Shown piece after piece: positions 10,427-20,980 of a stretch of DNA of 64,000 nt. The position numbers and the translations under genes were made by a program. Numbering within the stretch: position 1 is the stretch's first letter; the number at the start of each line of letters is the position of its first letter. The stretch is from Cedecea neteri NBRC 105707 = ATCC 33855 (GTDB lineage Bacteria; Pseudomonadota; Gammaproteobacteria; Enterobacterales; Enterobacteriaceae): positions 1-64,000 of the forward strand of contig NZ_BCTL01000038.1 in the NCBI RefSeq assembly GCF_001571265.1, written 5' to 3'. The notes below the pieces were generated by a model. That model worked only from the letters and a program-made list of their open reading frames with translations, was not told the origin of the DNA and did not search any database.

Positions 10427-10453
10427 GGGCGGGGATGACCCGCCCTTTCTTTT
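10427..10453 (+). terminator. Intrinsic terminator after the DUF1471 gene
   Basis: Stem GGGCGGG / CCCGCCC (10427-10433 and 10439-10445) with a five-base loop is followed by TTTCTTTT. It ends the plus-strand DUF1471 transcript just before the convergent feoC stop. Confidence 0.85.
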
Positions 10454-10688
10454 AACGAAGTGCCCAAAGCTCCCGTGCGCACTTTTTCCCTTCTGGACAG
10501 CTTTTGCAGCTTCCCGTCAGGCAACTGCTCGGGTCTTCACTGATGCGTGTTGCTTTCCCCATCGCTTCCAGACGATCGAGCATTGCGGCTACCAGCGGCA
10601 GAGGGGTGGCAAGCTGCTGGCTTATCTGCTTCGCTTCCAGGCGGCCCTGAAGCGCCAGGGCGTTACGGATATCAATCAGGCTTGCCAT
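10452..10688 (-). CDS. feoC: FeoC, small Fe-S/winged-helix partner of FeoB
   Basis: FeoC is a 78-residue winged-helix protein. Four cysteines near the carboxy end ([16 protein letters not shown]) bind an Fe-S cluster. In Klebsiella and Salmonella FeoC affects FeoB stability. Two ATGs are adjacent; the second (10688) is chosen because the AGGAG ribosome site is only two bases from the first, and it matches the E. coli length. It follows feoB by nine bases. Confidence 0.92.
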   Translation of the reverse strand: MASLIDIRNALALQGRLEAKQISQQLATPLPLVAAMLDRLEAMGKATRISEDPSSCLTGSCKSCPEGKKCARELWALR

Positions 10689-10697
10689 CATCGCTCC

Positions 10698-13016
10698 TTA
10701 GTGACAGTCGCCGGCGCTGCTTTGGCAGCAGGATGACTGCGTTTTTCTGGTAGCCAGCAGCGAGACGTCAACGCGGCTGCGGGCCCGGCGCAGGCCGCCC
10801 AGCAGCAGGACGTTGAACAACACGACCGCCAAAATACAGATCAGACTGAACTGAGGGTGCTCACTGAAGGTGACGCTTTGGTAGTACAGCGTAGAGAGCG
10901 AATAGGCGATGTTCAGCCCCCAAAGTACCGAGAATGTCATCCAGCCCCGGCTTGATTCACGGGCAATCGCGCCCATCACCGAGATACACGGAATATAGAG
11001 CAGAACGAAAATGAGATAGCTGTAGGCTGCGGCTTCGCTGCCAAACTTGCTGCTCATCACACCCATCGGCCCGGAGGACATTTCGCCGTCGCCTTTGCTT
11101 GCCTCAATCGGGTTTGCCAGCACGCTCAGGCTGAAGGTATTTTTCAGCCCCTGCCAGGTTTCATCGGCTGCGGCGCCCAGCTCATCAAGCAGATTAAAGC
11201 TTGCGGCATCAAACTCCTCGTTATGGATATCTTCGGCGGTATAAAGGGTATTCAGCGTACCCACTACCACTTCTTTTGCCATCGCGCCGGTAAACAACCC
11301 AACGGTGGCCTGCCAGTTGTCATCGTGGACACCGATCGGCTTCAGCAGAGGGGTTAACACACGGCTGACGGATGCAAGGGCGGAATCGTTAATGTTATCT
11401 ACCGGCTTGCCGCTAAAGGAGAAACTGTTCAGGGCACCGATGAAAATACTGACGATCACGATGACCTTACCGGCGCGCAGCACGAAGCCTTTCAGACGCT
11501 GCCAGGTTTGCAGGATCAGGCTCTTGAGGTGAGGGACGTGGTAAACCGGCAGCTCCATCACGAACGGTGAGGCTTCGCCGCGCATGATGGTGTGCTTCAG
11601 CATCAGGCCAGTAAGAATAGCCATCACGATGCCGAGAATATAAAGCGAGAACACCACCAACGCACCCTGCTGGCCGAAGAATGCGGCGGCAAACACCGCG
11701 AAAATCGCCAGACGCGCACCGCAGGACATAAATGGCGCCATCATGATGGTCATCAGTCTTTCGCGCGGAGCATCAAGCGTACGGGCCCCCATGACCGAAG
11801 GCACGTTGCAGCCGAAGCCGACAATCAGCGGCACGAAGGATTTACCCGGCAGCCCCAGCGACTGCATCAGGCGATCCATCACAAAGGCCGCGCGAGCCAT
11901 GTAACCGGAGTCTTCGAGGAAGGAAAGGAACAGGTACATCATGCCGATTTGCGGTACCAGCGGCAGCACGGTATTGATCCCGCCGCCTATGCCCTGGGCC
12001 AGGAAAATCGTCAGCCAGTCCGGGAAGTGCAGCGTATAGCCGAGCCACTGAATGCCGTGAATAAATATCGCCACCGAGCCGCCATCAAAAATTGGCTGCA
12101 GCGCGCCGCCGATGTTAATCGCCAGCAGGAACATCAGGTACATCACCAGCATGAAGATCGGCAGGCCGAGGTAACGATTGAGGATGATTTTATCCATTGC
12201 CACCGTCAGCCGGTTGGGTTCGGCGGTCAGGCTATTGCTAACCGCATCGCAAATCGAAGCGATGCTTTGGTAACGGGCATCTGCGATCAGCAGCGCGGGG
12301 TCGTCAACGGTTTCAGCGAGGCGCGCGCGCGCCGCGTCAAGATTGTCTGTGGCATTGCCTGCATAAGCGAGGCTGTAGATATCCCCTTCCAGCATCTGCA
12401 GCGCCAGCCAACGGCGTTGTGTCACCGGCATTTCCTGCGGCATCTCTTCGGCCAGGCTTTTTGCCTCTTGCAGCAAAATCTGAGGATAGTGCACCAGCTC
12501 GTTTTTCTCGTTGGGCTGCTTGCGGTCAATGGCGAGTTTCAGGCTTTCAATGCCACGCCCGCGAGTAGACACCAGCGGCACGACGGGGCAGCCAAGGCGA
12601 GCGGCCAGCGCGTCGATGTCGATGCGAATAGCCTGCTTCTCGGCGATATCCAGCATATTAAGCGCAACCACGCACGGAATGCCCAGCTCGAGCAGCTGTA
12701 GCGTCAGATACAGGTTACGCTCAAGGTTTGAAGCATCCACTACGTTGATTAACAGATCGGCATCGCCGCTCAGGATGTAGTGACAGGCGATTTGCTCATC
12801 AAGCGAAGTTTGCGACGAAATGGTGGTGAGTGAGTAGGTGCCGGGCAAATCAACCAGAGTCACCTGGTGCTCAAGGGTGGAAAACTGACCTTCTTTACGT
12901 TCTACGGTGACGCCAGCCCAGTTTCCCACGCGCTGGCGGGCACCCGTCAGCTGATTAAATAACGTGGTCTTACCCGAGTTAGGGTTGCCGATTAAACCTA
13001 TGGTTAAGTTTTTCAT
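10698..13016 (-). CDS. feoB: FeoB, ferrous iron transporter
   Basis: FeoB is the main Fe(II) importer of the inner membrane under anaerobic or acidic conditions. It is 772 residues. The amino end is a G-protein domain with the P-loop GNPNSGKTT (residues 10-18), followed by the switch/G3 motif DLPGTYSL and G4 motif NMLD. A helical GDI domain follows, and then a polytopic membrane domain from about residue 280 with Gate motifs around PLIVGFGCNVPSVMGAR. The tail is cysteine rich (SSCCQSSAGDC). It sits between feoA and feoC in one operon. Confidence 0.97.
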   Translation of the reverse strand: MKNLTIGLIGNPNSGKTTLFNQLTGARQRVGNWAGVTVERKEGQFSTLEHQVTLVDLPGTYSLTTISSQTSLDEQIACHYILSGDADLLINVVDASNLERNLYLTLQLLELGIPCVVALNMLDIAEKQAIRIDIDALAARLGCPVVPLVSTRGRGIESLKLAIDRKQPNEKNELVHYPQILLQEAKSLAEEMPQEMPVTQRRWLALQMLEGDIYSLAYAGNATDNLDAARARLAETVDDPALLIADARYQSIASICDAVSNSLTAEPNRLTVAMDKIILNRYLGLPIFMLVMYLMFLLAINIGGALQPIFDGGSVAIFIHGIQWLGYTLHFPDWLTIFLAQGIGGGINTVLPLVPQIGMMYLFLSFLEDSGYMARAAFVMDRLMQSLGLPGKSFVPLIVGFGCNVPSVMGARTLDAPRERLMTIMMAPFMSCGARLAIFAVFAAAFFGQQGALVVFSLYILGIVMAILTGLMLKHTIMRGEASPFVMELPVYHVPHLKSLILQTWQRLKGFVLRAGKVIVIVSIFIGALNSFSFSGKPVDNINDSALASVSRVLTPLLKPIGVHDDNWQATVGLFTGAMAKEVVVGTLNTLYTAEDIHNEEFDAASFNLLDELGAAADETWQGLKNTFSLSVLANPIEASKGDGEMSSGPMGVMSSKFGSEAAAYSYLIFVLLYIPCISVMGAIARESSRGWMTFSVLWGLNIAYSLSTLYYQSVTFSEHPQFSLICILAVVLFNVLLLGGLRRARSRVDVSLLATRKTQSSCCQSSAGDCH

Positions 13017-13068
13017 TTTATTCGTGAACTTCGTTGAATGTGCAAAAAGCGCGGATGCTCACCCGCCG

Positions 13069-13293
13069 TTAGGCAACGGCTTCGATATTCACCAGCGCGA
13101 GATCTTTTTTGCGCAGCACAAGGCTTACGCGGCGAGTTTCGATATGAATAGGATCGCCGAGAGGCGCCACGCGGACGACGTTGAATGAAGATCCCGGCAG
13201 CATGCCGAGCGACAATAATTTCTGGCGATAAGCCGGGCTGATTTCATTGGCGAAGCCGGTAATTTTCCACGCGCTATTCGGTATGAATTGCAT
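13069..13293 (-). CDS. feoA: FeoA, small SH3-like cytosolic partner of FeoB
   Basis: FeoA is a 74-residue SH3-like beta-barrel protein required for full FeoB uptake in enterobacteria. It begins [14 protein letters not shown] and is the first gene of feoABC, with 52 bp to feoB. A Fur-like site lies about 126 bp and an FNR box about 363 bp upstream of its start. Confidence 0.95.
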   Translation of the reverse strand: MQFIPNSAWKITGFANEISPAYRQKLLSLGMLPGSSFNVVRVAPLGDPIHIETRRVSLVLRKKDLALVNIEAVA

Positions 13294-13418
13294 AGGACCT
13301 ACTTAGAGCTGGGCTCTGCATTGACGCTGACTGAATGAAGGCTTTATCCGCGAGCGATGCGCACGATAAAGCTGATTACGCTATCGGAAGAAAGAGAAGA
13401 AATATCGTTCAACACAAT

Positions 13419-13436
13419 GATAATGAGAATGGTTAA
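13419..13436. promoter_or_regulatory. Candidate Fur box upstream of feoA
   Basis: GATAATGAGAATGGTTAA contains three successive hexamers close to the GATAAT units of the Fur consensus. It lies about 126 bp before feoA. Fur repression of feo is established in E. coli; binding here is inferred. Confidence 0.6.
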
Positions 13437-13655
13437 CGTCGACAATATTTATTTTTCTTTCAAAATTTAACGGAAATTCTTATTTAAGGGGTTTTTAAGG
13501 CGAGTGGATTATTTATGGGATAGTAAGTGGTTTTGTTTAATTAACTGAAAATTAAAGCGATACCTTAATCGTAAGGAAGCGAGAGTGTTATTTTACTATT
13601 AACGATGTTACAGGAGTGATAATTGCTGGTTTCGCAGCGGAGTCATTATTGAAAA

Positions 13656-13669
13656 TTGATTTAAATCAA
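13656..13669. promoter_or_regulatory. Perfect FNR box far upstream of feoA
   Basis: TTGATTTAAATCAA matches the FNR consensus TTGAT-N4-ATCAA exactly. It lies 363 bp upstream of feoA and 74 bp from the tex stop. FNR activation of feo is known in E. coli. The distance implies either a promoter near 13600 with a leader of about 300 bases, or a second transcript. The rest of 13294-13742 is AT-rich and holds no credible ORF. Confidence 0.65.
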
Positions 13670-13712
13670 AATTAAGTTATTTTTCTGCTTCTGGCAGGAC
13701 GGTGAAAAATAA

Positions 13713-13735
13713 ATCCTCTCCCCGAAGGGAGAGGA
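13713..13735 (-). terminator. Intrinsic terminator of tex (CCTCTCC-type palindrome)
   Basis: Arms CCTCTCCC (13715-13722) and GGGAGAGG (13727-13734) enclose a four-base loop. On the minus strand the stem is followed by ATTTATTTTT, so it can end tex transcription. The arms are the same sequence as the dispersed repeats at 7812, 50516 and 57482. Confidence 0.7.
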
Positions 13736-13742
13736 AAAACAA

Positions 13743-16076
13743 TTAACGCTTTTTACCCATCGCAGCCGCCAGGGCATCCATCATGGCGCTATTTCCACCG
13801 CTGGCGTTGTCACGCCCGCGTGGCTTTTGCTGTGCTGCCGGCCGCCCTTTTTGCTCGCGAGGGGCGTTACCGCCGTTTCCGCGACGGCTGCCGCTCTCGC
13901 CCGGCTGTTCGTCGAGACGCATGGTTAAGGCGATGCGTTTGCGCTGCAGATCAACTTCCAGCACTTTGACCTTCACGATATCGCCCGCTTTCACCACTTT
14001 GTGCGGATCGTCGATGAACTTGTCGGACAGCGACGAGATGTGAACCAGGCCGTCCTGATGCACGCCGATATCGACAAATGCGCCGAAGTTGGTGACGTTG
14101 GTCACTGCGCCTTCCAGCACCATGCCCGGCGTCAGGTCGTTCATGGTTTCCACGCCTTCGGCAAACTGCGCGGTTTTAAACTCAGGGCGCGGGTCGCGGC
14201 CCGGTTTTTCCAGCTCTTTAATAATGTCCGTCACGGTCGGGACCCCGAAACGCTCATCGGTAAACTGGCTGGCCTTCAGATCGCGTAGCTCGCTGCTGTT
14301 GCCCATCAGGTCCTGCAGCGCCTGCTGGGTTGCGGCCAGGATGCGTTCGACCACCGGATAGGCTTCCGGGTGAACGGTAGAGGCATCCAGCGGGTTATCA
14401 CCGTGGTTAATGCGCAGGAAGCCCGCACACTGCTCGAAGGCTTTTGGCCCCAGTCGGCTGACTTTCAGCAACTGCTGGCGATTCTGGAAGCGGCCGTTTT
14501 CGTCACGCCAGGTGACGATGTTCTGCGCCATCATGCGGGTCAGGCCGGCCACGCGGGTCAGCAGCGGCACGGAAGCCGTGTTGAGATCCACGCCAACGGC
14601 GTTCACGCAGTCTTCGACGACCGCATCCAGCTTCCTGGCCAGCTGAGTCTGGCTGACGTCGTGCTGATACTGGCCCACGCCGATAGATTTCGGATCGATT
14701 TTCACCAGCTCGGCCAGCGGATCCTGCAGTCGGCGGGCAATGGAAACTGCTCCGCGGATCGAAACGTCCAGGTCCGGGAACTCCAGCGCCGCCAGTTCGG
14801 AAGCAGAGTAGACGGACGCGCCCGCCTCGCTGACGATAACTTTCTGTGCGGTGACCTTCGGGAACTGCTTTTGCACATCCAGGAAGAAGCGCTCGGTTTC
14901 GCGGGACGCGGTACCGTTACCGATCGCGACCAGCTCGACGTTGTGCTTCTCGCAAAGTGCAGCCACGGCGACGGCGGCTTTTGCCGCCTGGCCGGTATGC
15001 GGATAAATGGTATCGGTGGCAACCAGCTTTCCGGTGGCGTCCACCACCGCGACTTTCACGCCGGTACGCAGGCCCGGATCGAGGCCCATTGTGGCGCGCA
15101 GGCCAGCCGGGGCCGCCATCAGCAGATCGTGAAGGTTACGGGCGAAGACATTAATGGCTTCATCTTCGGCGCGTTCGCGCACGGTGCCCATCAGCTCGGT
15201 TTCAAGATGCATCAACACCTTGATACGCCAGGTCCAGCTCACTACGGCCTTGCGCCAGCTGTCCGCTGGGGCGTTGTTCAGGCGCAGATTGAGATGGTTG
15301 ATAATTAGCTGTTCGCAATAGCTCTCACGCGGTGGCTCATCGAACTGCGGGTCAGCATTCAGCGATAGCTGTAATACTCCTTCGTTACGCCCGCGGAACA
15401 TCGCCAGCGCGCGGTGGGAAGGGACGGTCGCAATGGCTTCGTGGTGGGCAAAGTAGTCGCGGAATTTTGCGCCTTCTTCCTCTTTACCGCTTACCACGGC
15501 AGAAACCAGGTGTGCATTCTTCCATAAATAGTCACGCACTTTCGCCAGCAGCGCGGCATCTTCAGCGAAGCGCTCCATCAGAATGTAGCGTGCGCCGTCG
15601 AGCGCGGCTTTGGTGTCCGCCACGCCTTTGTCTGCGTCCACGAAGCGAGCAGCTTCCTGCTCCGGGTCGTGTGAAGGCTCGTTCCACAGCAAATCAGCCA
15701 GCGGCTCAAGGCCTGCTTCGATAGCGATTTGCCCACGGGTACGGCGCTTGGGTTTATACGGCAGGTAAAGGTCTTCGAGTTCGGTTTTGCTCAGCGTGCC
15801 GTTGATGGCACCGGCAAGCTCGTCGCTCAGTTTGCCCTGGTCTGCAATGGATTTGAGGATGGTCTGGCGGCGTTCTTCCAGCTCGCGCAGGTAGCTAAGA
15901 CGAGTCTCCAGTTGACGCAGTTGCGTGTCATCCAGACCGCCGGTGACTTCCTTACGATAACGTGCAATAAATGGCACGGTATTCCCTTCATCCAGCAGGC
16001 GAACGGCAGCTTCTACCTGTTCGTTTCTGGCCTGAAGCTCACCCGCAATAATGCGGCAAAGCGAATCATTCATCAT
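13743..16076 (-). CDS. tex: Tex (YhgF), S1-domain RNA-binding protein
   Basis: Tex is a 777-residue conserved nucleic-acid-binding protein related to eukaryotic Spt6 and thought to act in transcription. Helical Tex-N and YqgF/RNase H-like regions ([20 protein letters not shown]) are followed by helix-hairpin-helix repeats ([19 protein letters not shown]). An S1 RNA-binding domain lies at about 650-725 ([32 protein letters not shown]). The tail is low complexity, rich in Gly, Arg and Asn, before [13 protein letters not shown]. It follows greB in the same direction, 111 bp apart. Confidence 0.96.
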   Translation of the reverse strand: MMNDSLCRIIAGELQARNEQVEAAVRLLDEGNTVPFIARYRKEVTGGLDDTQLRQLETRLSYLRELEERRQTILKSIADQGKLSDELAGAINGTLSKTELEDLYLPYKPKRRTRGQIAIEAGLEPLADLLWNEPSHDPEQEAARFVDADKGVADTKAALDGARYILMERFAEDAALLAKVRDYLWKNAHLVSAVVSGKEEEGAKFRDYFAHHEAIATVPSHRALAMFRGRNEGVLQLSLNADPQFDEPPRESYCEQLIINHLNLRLNNAPADSWRKAVVSWTWRIKVLMHLETELMGTVRERAEDEAINVFARNLHDLLMAAPAGLRATMGLDPGLRTGVKVAVVDATGKLVATDTIYPHTGQAAKAAVAVAALCEKHNVELVAIGNGTASRETERFFLDVQKQFPKVTAQKVIVSEAGASVYSASELAALEFPDLDVSIRGAVSIARRLQDPLAELVKIDPKSIGVGQYQHDVSQTQLARKLDAVVEDCVNAVGVDLNTASVPLLTRVAGLTRMMAQNIVTWRDENGRFQNRQQLLKVSRLGPKAFEQCAGFLRINHGDNPLDASTVHPEAYPVVERILAATQQALQDLMGNSSELRDLKASQFTDERFGVPTVTDIIKELEKPGRDPRPEFKTAQFAEGVETMNDLTPGMVLEGAVTNVTNFGAFVDIGVHQDGLVHISSLSDKFIDDPHKVVKAGDIVKVKVLEVDLQRKRIALTMRLDEQPGESGSRRGNGGNAPREQKGRPAAQQKPRGRDNASGGNSAMMDALAAAMGKKR

Positions 16077-16187
16077 GGCTTTTCATCTGTGTAGTACGGA
16101 AAATTCAGCAAACAGTTATACGGATCGGGGCGCGAAAATGCCAGCCGCCGACCCCCGGATATTGGGTTTCAGACAGTTCTGTGCGCA

Positions 16188-16667
16188 TTATTCAGGTTTA
16201 GGATACTCAATTTCATTGACGTACCACTGCGCTTCTCCCGCTGGCGTTTGCACTACGGCTAGATCGCCTACTTCTTTTTTGAGCAGCGCTCGCGCCATCG
16301 GCGAATCAATAGAAATGTAGTCCTTGCGGCCAAAGATTTCGTCGTAGCCGACGATGCGAAAACGCAGCAGGTCGCCGTCGTCGTTTTCGATTTCGACCCA
16401 CGCGCCGAAGAAGACTTTGCCTTCCTGTTGCGGCGAGTAATCAACGATTTTCAGCCGTTCAAGAGATTTGGTGATGTAGCGAACCCGGCGGTCAATTTCG
16501 CGCAGGCGCTTTTTGTTGTACTGATAGTCGGCGTTTTCGCTGCGATCGCCGAGGCTGGCGGCCCAGGTCACTTTTTTGGTCACCTCAGGGCGTTCTTCAC
16601 GCCACAGGTAATCCAGCTCTTTTTTGAGCTTTTCGTAGCCTTCACGTGTGATTAACGGCGTTTTCAT
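16188..16667 (-). CDS. greB: GreB, transcript cleavage factor
   Basis: GreB (159 residues) rescues backtracked RNA polymerase by stimulating cleavage of the RNA 3' end. The amino coiled coil carries the acidic tip loop SLGDRSENADYQY with the conserved Asp and Glu. The carboxy FKBP-like domain contains the GreA/B signature DSPMARALLKKEVGD. It is divergent from ompR across 238 bp. Confidence 0.97.
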   Translation of the reverse strand: MKTPLITREGYEKLKKELDYLWREERPEVTKKVTWAASLGDRSENADYQYNKKRLREIDRRVRYITKSLERLKIVDYSPQQEGKVFFGAWVEIENDDGDLLRFRIVGYDEIFGRKDYISIDSPMARALLKKEVGDLAVVQTPAGEAQWYVNEIEYPKPE

Positions 16668-16905
16668 CTTTTTGCCCTGCAGCCTGTAAAACCAGAGTGT
16701 GATTTAAACCGATGCTCAATGAAGAATGCAACCGGTGCATTTTGGGAAGCAAGTCACCAAATTTTGATTTAAAACGTTGATAACCGACTGTTTAATATGC
16801 TTTGTAACAATTTCGACTAGAATGTATACCAGAATTGACTGGTTGTATTAGCGCAGTTTTTTAAGAATACACACTCAACTGTTCGAGCCTTTGGGAGTAC
16901 AAACG

Positions 16906-18971
<2,066 letters not shown>

Positions 18972-18990
18972 TTTCCCTGTGGCCCAATTA

Positions 18991-19018
18991 AAAACGAACC
19001 CCGAAGGGTTCGTTTTTT
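18991..19018. terminator. Bidirectional terminator between envZ and pckA
   Basis: AAAACGAACCC (18991-19001), loop CGAA, and GGGTTCGTTTT (19006-19016) with A- and T-runs on the two sides can stop both envZ (plus) and pckA (minus). Confidence 0.88.
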
Positions 19019-19036
19019 TCGCCTAATGCTTCAGAT

Positions 19037-20655
19037 TTACAGCTTCGGACCGGCTTCGACCAGAGCTGCACCGGCTGGGGTGTCGGTGTATTTTTCGAAG
19101 TTATCGACAAACAGCTTCGCCAACTGCTCCGCTTTTTCCTGCCATTGCTCCGGAGAGGCGTAGGTATTACGTGGGTCCAGGATCTGGGTATCCACGCCCG
19201 CGAGAGAGGTTGGGATGGCGAGGTTAAACATCGGCAGGGTAAAGGTTTCTGCGTCGTCCAGCGAGCCGTCGAGAATGGCATCGATGATTGCCCGGGTATC
19301 TTTGATCGAAATGCGTTTGCCGGTGCCGTTCCAGCCGGTATTCACCAGATACGCCTGCGCGCCTGATGCCTGCATGCGTTTCACCAGTACTTCAGCGTAC
19401 TGCGTTGGGTGCAGCGACAAGAATGCCGCGCCAAAGCAGGCGGAGAAGGTTGGCGTTGGCTCGGTCACGCCGCGCTCGGTGCCCGCAAGTTTAGCGGTAA
19501 AGCCGGACAAGAAGTGATACTGAGTCTGGTTTGCGGTGAGGCGTGAAACCGGCGGCAGCACGCCGAAGGCGTCGGCGGTCAGGAAGATAACTTTGGTTGC
19601 GTGGCCCGCTTTCGACACCGGCTTAACGATGTTGTCGATATGGTAAATAGGGTAAGAAACGCGGGTGTTTTCCGTTTTGGACGCATCATCAAAGTCGATA
19701 GTGCCGTCGGCGCGGACGGTGACGTTTTCCAGCAGCGCATCGCGGCGGATCGCGTGATAAATATCCGGCTCGGCTTCTTCCGACAGGCGGATAGTTTTGG
19801 CATAGCAGCCGCCTTCAAAGTTAAACACGCCGTCGTCGTCCCAGCCGTGCTCATCGTCACCAATCAGGCGGCGTTTTGGGTCGGTGGAAAGCGTCGTTTT
19901 ACCGGTGCCGGACAGGCCGAAGAACACCGCCACATCCCTTTTTCACCGACGTTTGCCGAGCAGTGCATGGAAGCGATGCCCTTCAGCGGCAGCAGGTAGT
20001 TCATGATAGAGAACATCCCTTTCTTCATTTCGCCGCCGTACCAGGTTCCGCCGATAAGCTGCATGCGTTCAGTCAGGTTAAACGCCACGAAGTTTTCGGA
20101 GTTCAGGCCCTGTTCTTTCCAGTCTGGATTGGTACATTTAGCCCCATTCATCACCACAAAATCAGGCTCAAACGTCTCCAGCTCTTCGTCCGTTGGGCGA
20201 ATAAACATGTTTTTCACGAAGTGCGCCTGCCAGGCAACTTCGGTGATAAAACGCACCGACAGACGGGTATCGGCGTTGGCGCCGCAGAATGCGTCGATAA
20301 TAAACAGGCGTTTGCCCGATAGCTGATGGGTGACGAGTCCCTTTAGGTGGTGCCAGGTTTCTTCGGAAAGCGGTTTGTTATCGTTTTTGCCTTTACCGTT
20401 GTCGGCCCACCATAAGGTGTCGCGGGTGGTGTCATCACGGACGATGTATTTATCTTTTGGAGAGCGGCCGGTGAAGATCCCTGTATCTACGGAGACGGCG
20501 CCTAAGTTAGTGACCACACCGCGTTCAAAACCCTGCAGGTTAGGGTCGAGTTCTTCGCGGTAGAGGGTATCGTAATCGGGGTTATAGACGACTTCGCTGA
20601 CGTCATGAATGCCATAAGCCTTGAGATCTTGCGGGGTTATGCCTTTAACTCGCAT
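19037..20655 (-). pseudogene. pckA: pckA, phosphoenolpyruvate carboxykinase (ATP), broken by a one-base frameshift
   Basis: PckA converts oxaloacetate and ATP to phosphoenolpyruvate and CO2, the first step of gluconeogenesis. Both halves match E. coli PckA: residues 1-239 in one frame (20655 down to about 19939) and the rest to the stop at 19037 in another. The frame is lost just after SANVGEKG; one extra base in the short G-run or A-run at 19936-19943 would restore [20 protein letters not shown]. The break lies immediately before the P-loop GLSGTGKT, so the truncated product could not bind ATP. The total of 1619 bp is one base short of a whole number of codons (539 residues versus 540 in E. 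coli). All other motifs are intact, so a sequencing error or a very recent mutation is more likely than an old pseudogene. Confidence 0.93.
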
Positions 20656-20732
20656 TTCACTGCTCCTTAGCCAATTTATACTGCCGAATATTGTAGGGTT
20701 GTTTAGGGGGTGTTAACCGCGACCACTATCAT

Positions 20733-20756
20733 AAATTTACGCGCCTGCTTAAATTT
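20733..20756. promoter_or_regulatory. AT-rich inverted repeat upstream of pckA
   Basis: Arms AAATTTA (20733-20739) and TAAATTT (20750-20756) lie 10 bp apart, about 80 bp before the pckA start. This is a plausible operator or promoter element; no known consensus is recognised. The remainder of the 325-bp pckA-yhgE gap has one small candidate ORF. Confidence 0.4.
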
Positions 20757-20872
20757 AACAGGGGAAATGCACAGGGGATGCCGCAACGGGGGCAGAGTAT
20801 GGCAGGAATTCGCTGGCTTTCGGGGAAAATATAGCGGATATGTTAATAATTAGGATAATAACGGAGAACTTT

Positions 20873-20965
20873 GTGAATGAACGCGCTCTCATACGCAACA
20901 CGATGAAACAAGACCGTCATTTGCAAGTCGCAGCAGGCCGTTACACTAAGTCAAAAATGATCTAA
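20873..20965 (+). CDS. Candidate 30-residue small protein upstream of yhgE
   Basis: A GTG start is preceded by GGAG with an ideal six-base spacing (20863-20866) and opens a 30-codon frame ending with TAA, 15 bp before the preferred yhgE start. The predicted peptide is basic and hydrophilic (begins MNERALIRNT, ends YTKSKMI). It could be a leader peptide coupled to yhgE or chance. No family is recognised. Confidence 0.3.
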   Translation: MNERALIRNTMKQDRHLQVAAGRYTKSKMI

Positions 20966-20980
20966 TAAGGGATGACAACC

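Noticed and set aside
11592..12701. 369-residue ORF opposite feoB
   Set aside because: Antisense to FeoB; rich in His, Gln and Arg, and without domain features or a good ribosome site.
14370..15308. 312-residue ORF opposite tex
   Set aside because: Antisense to the conserved core of Tex; shadow frame.
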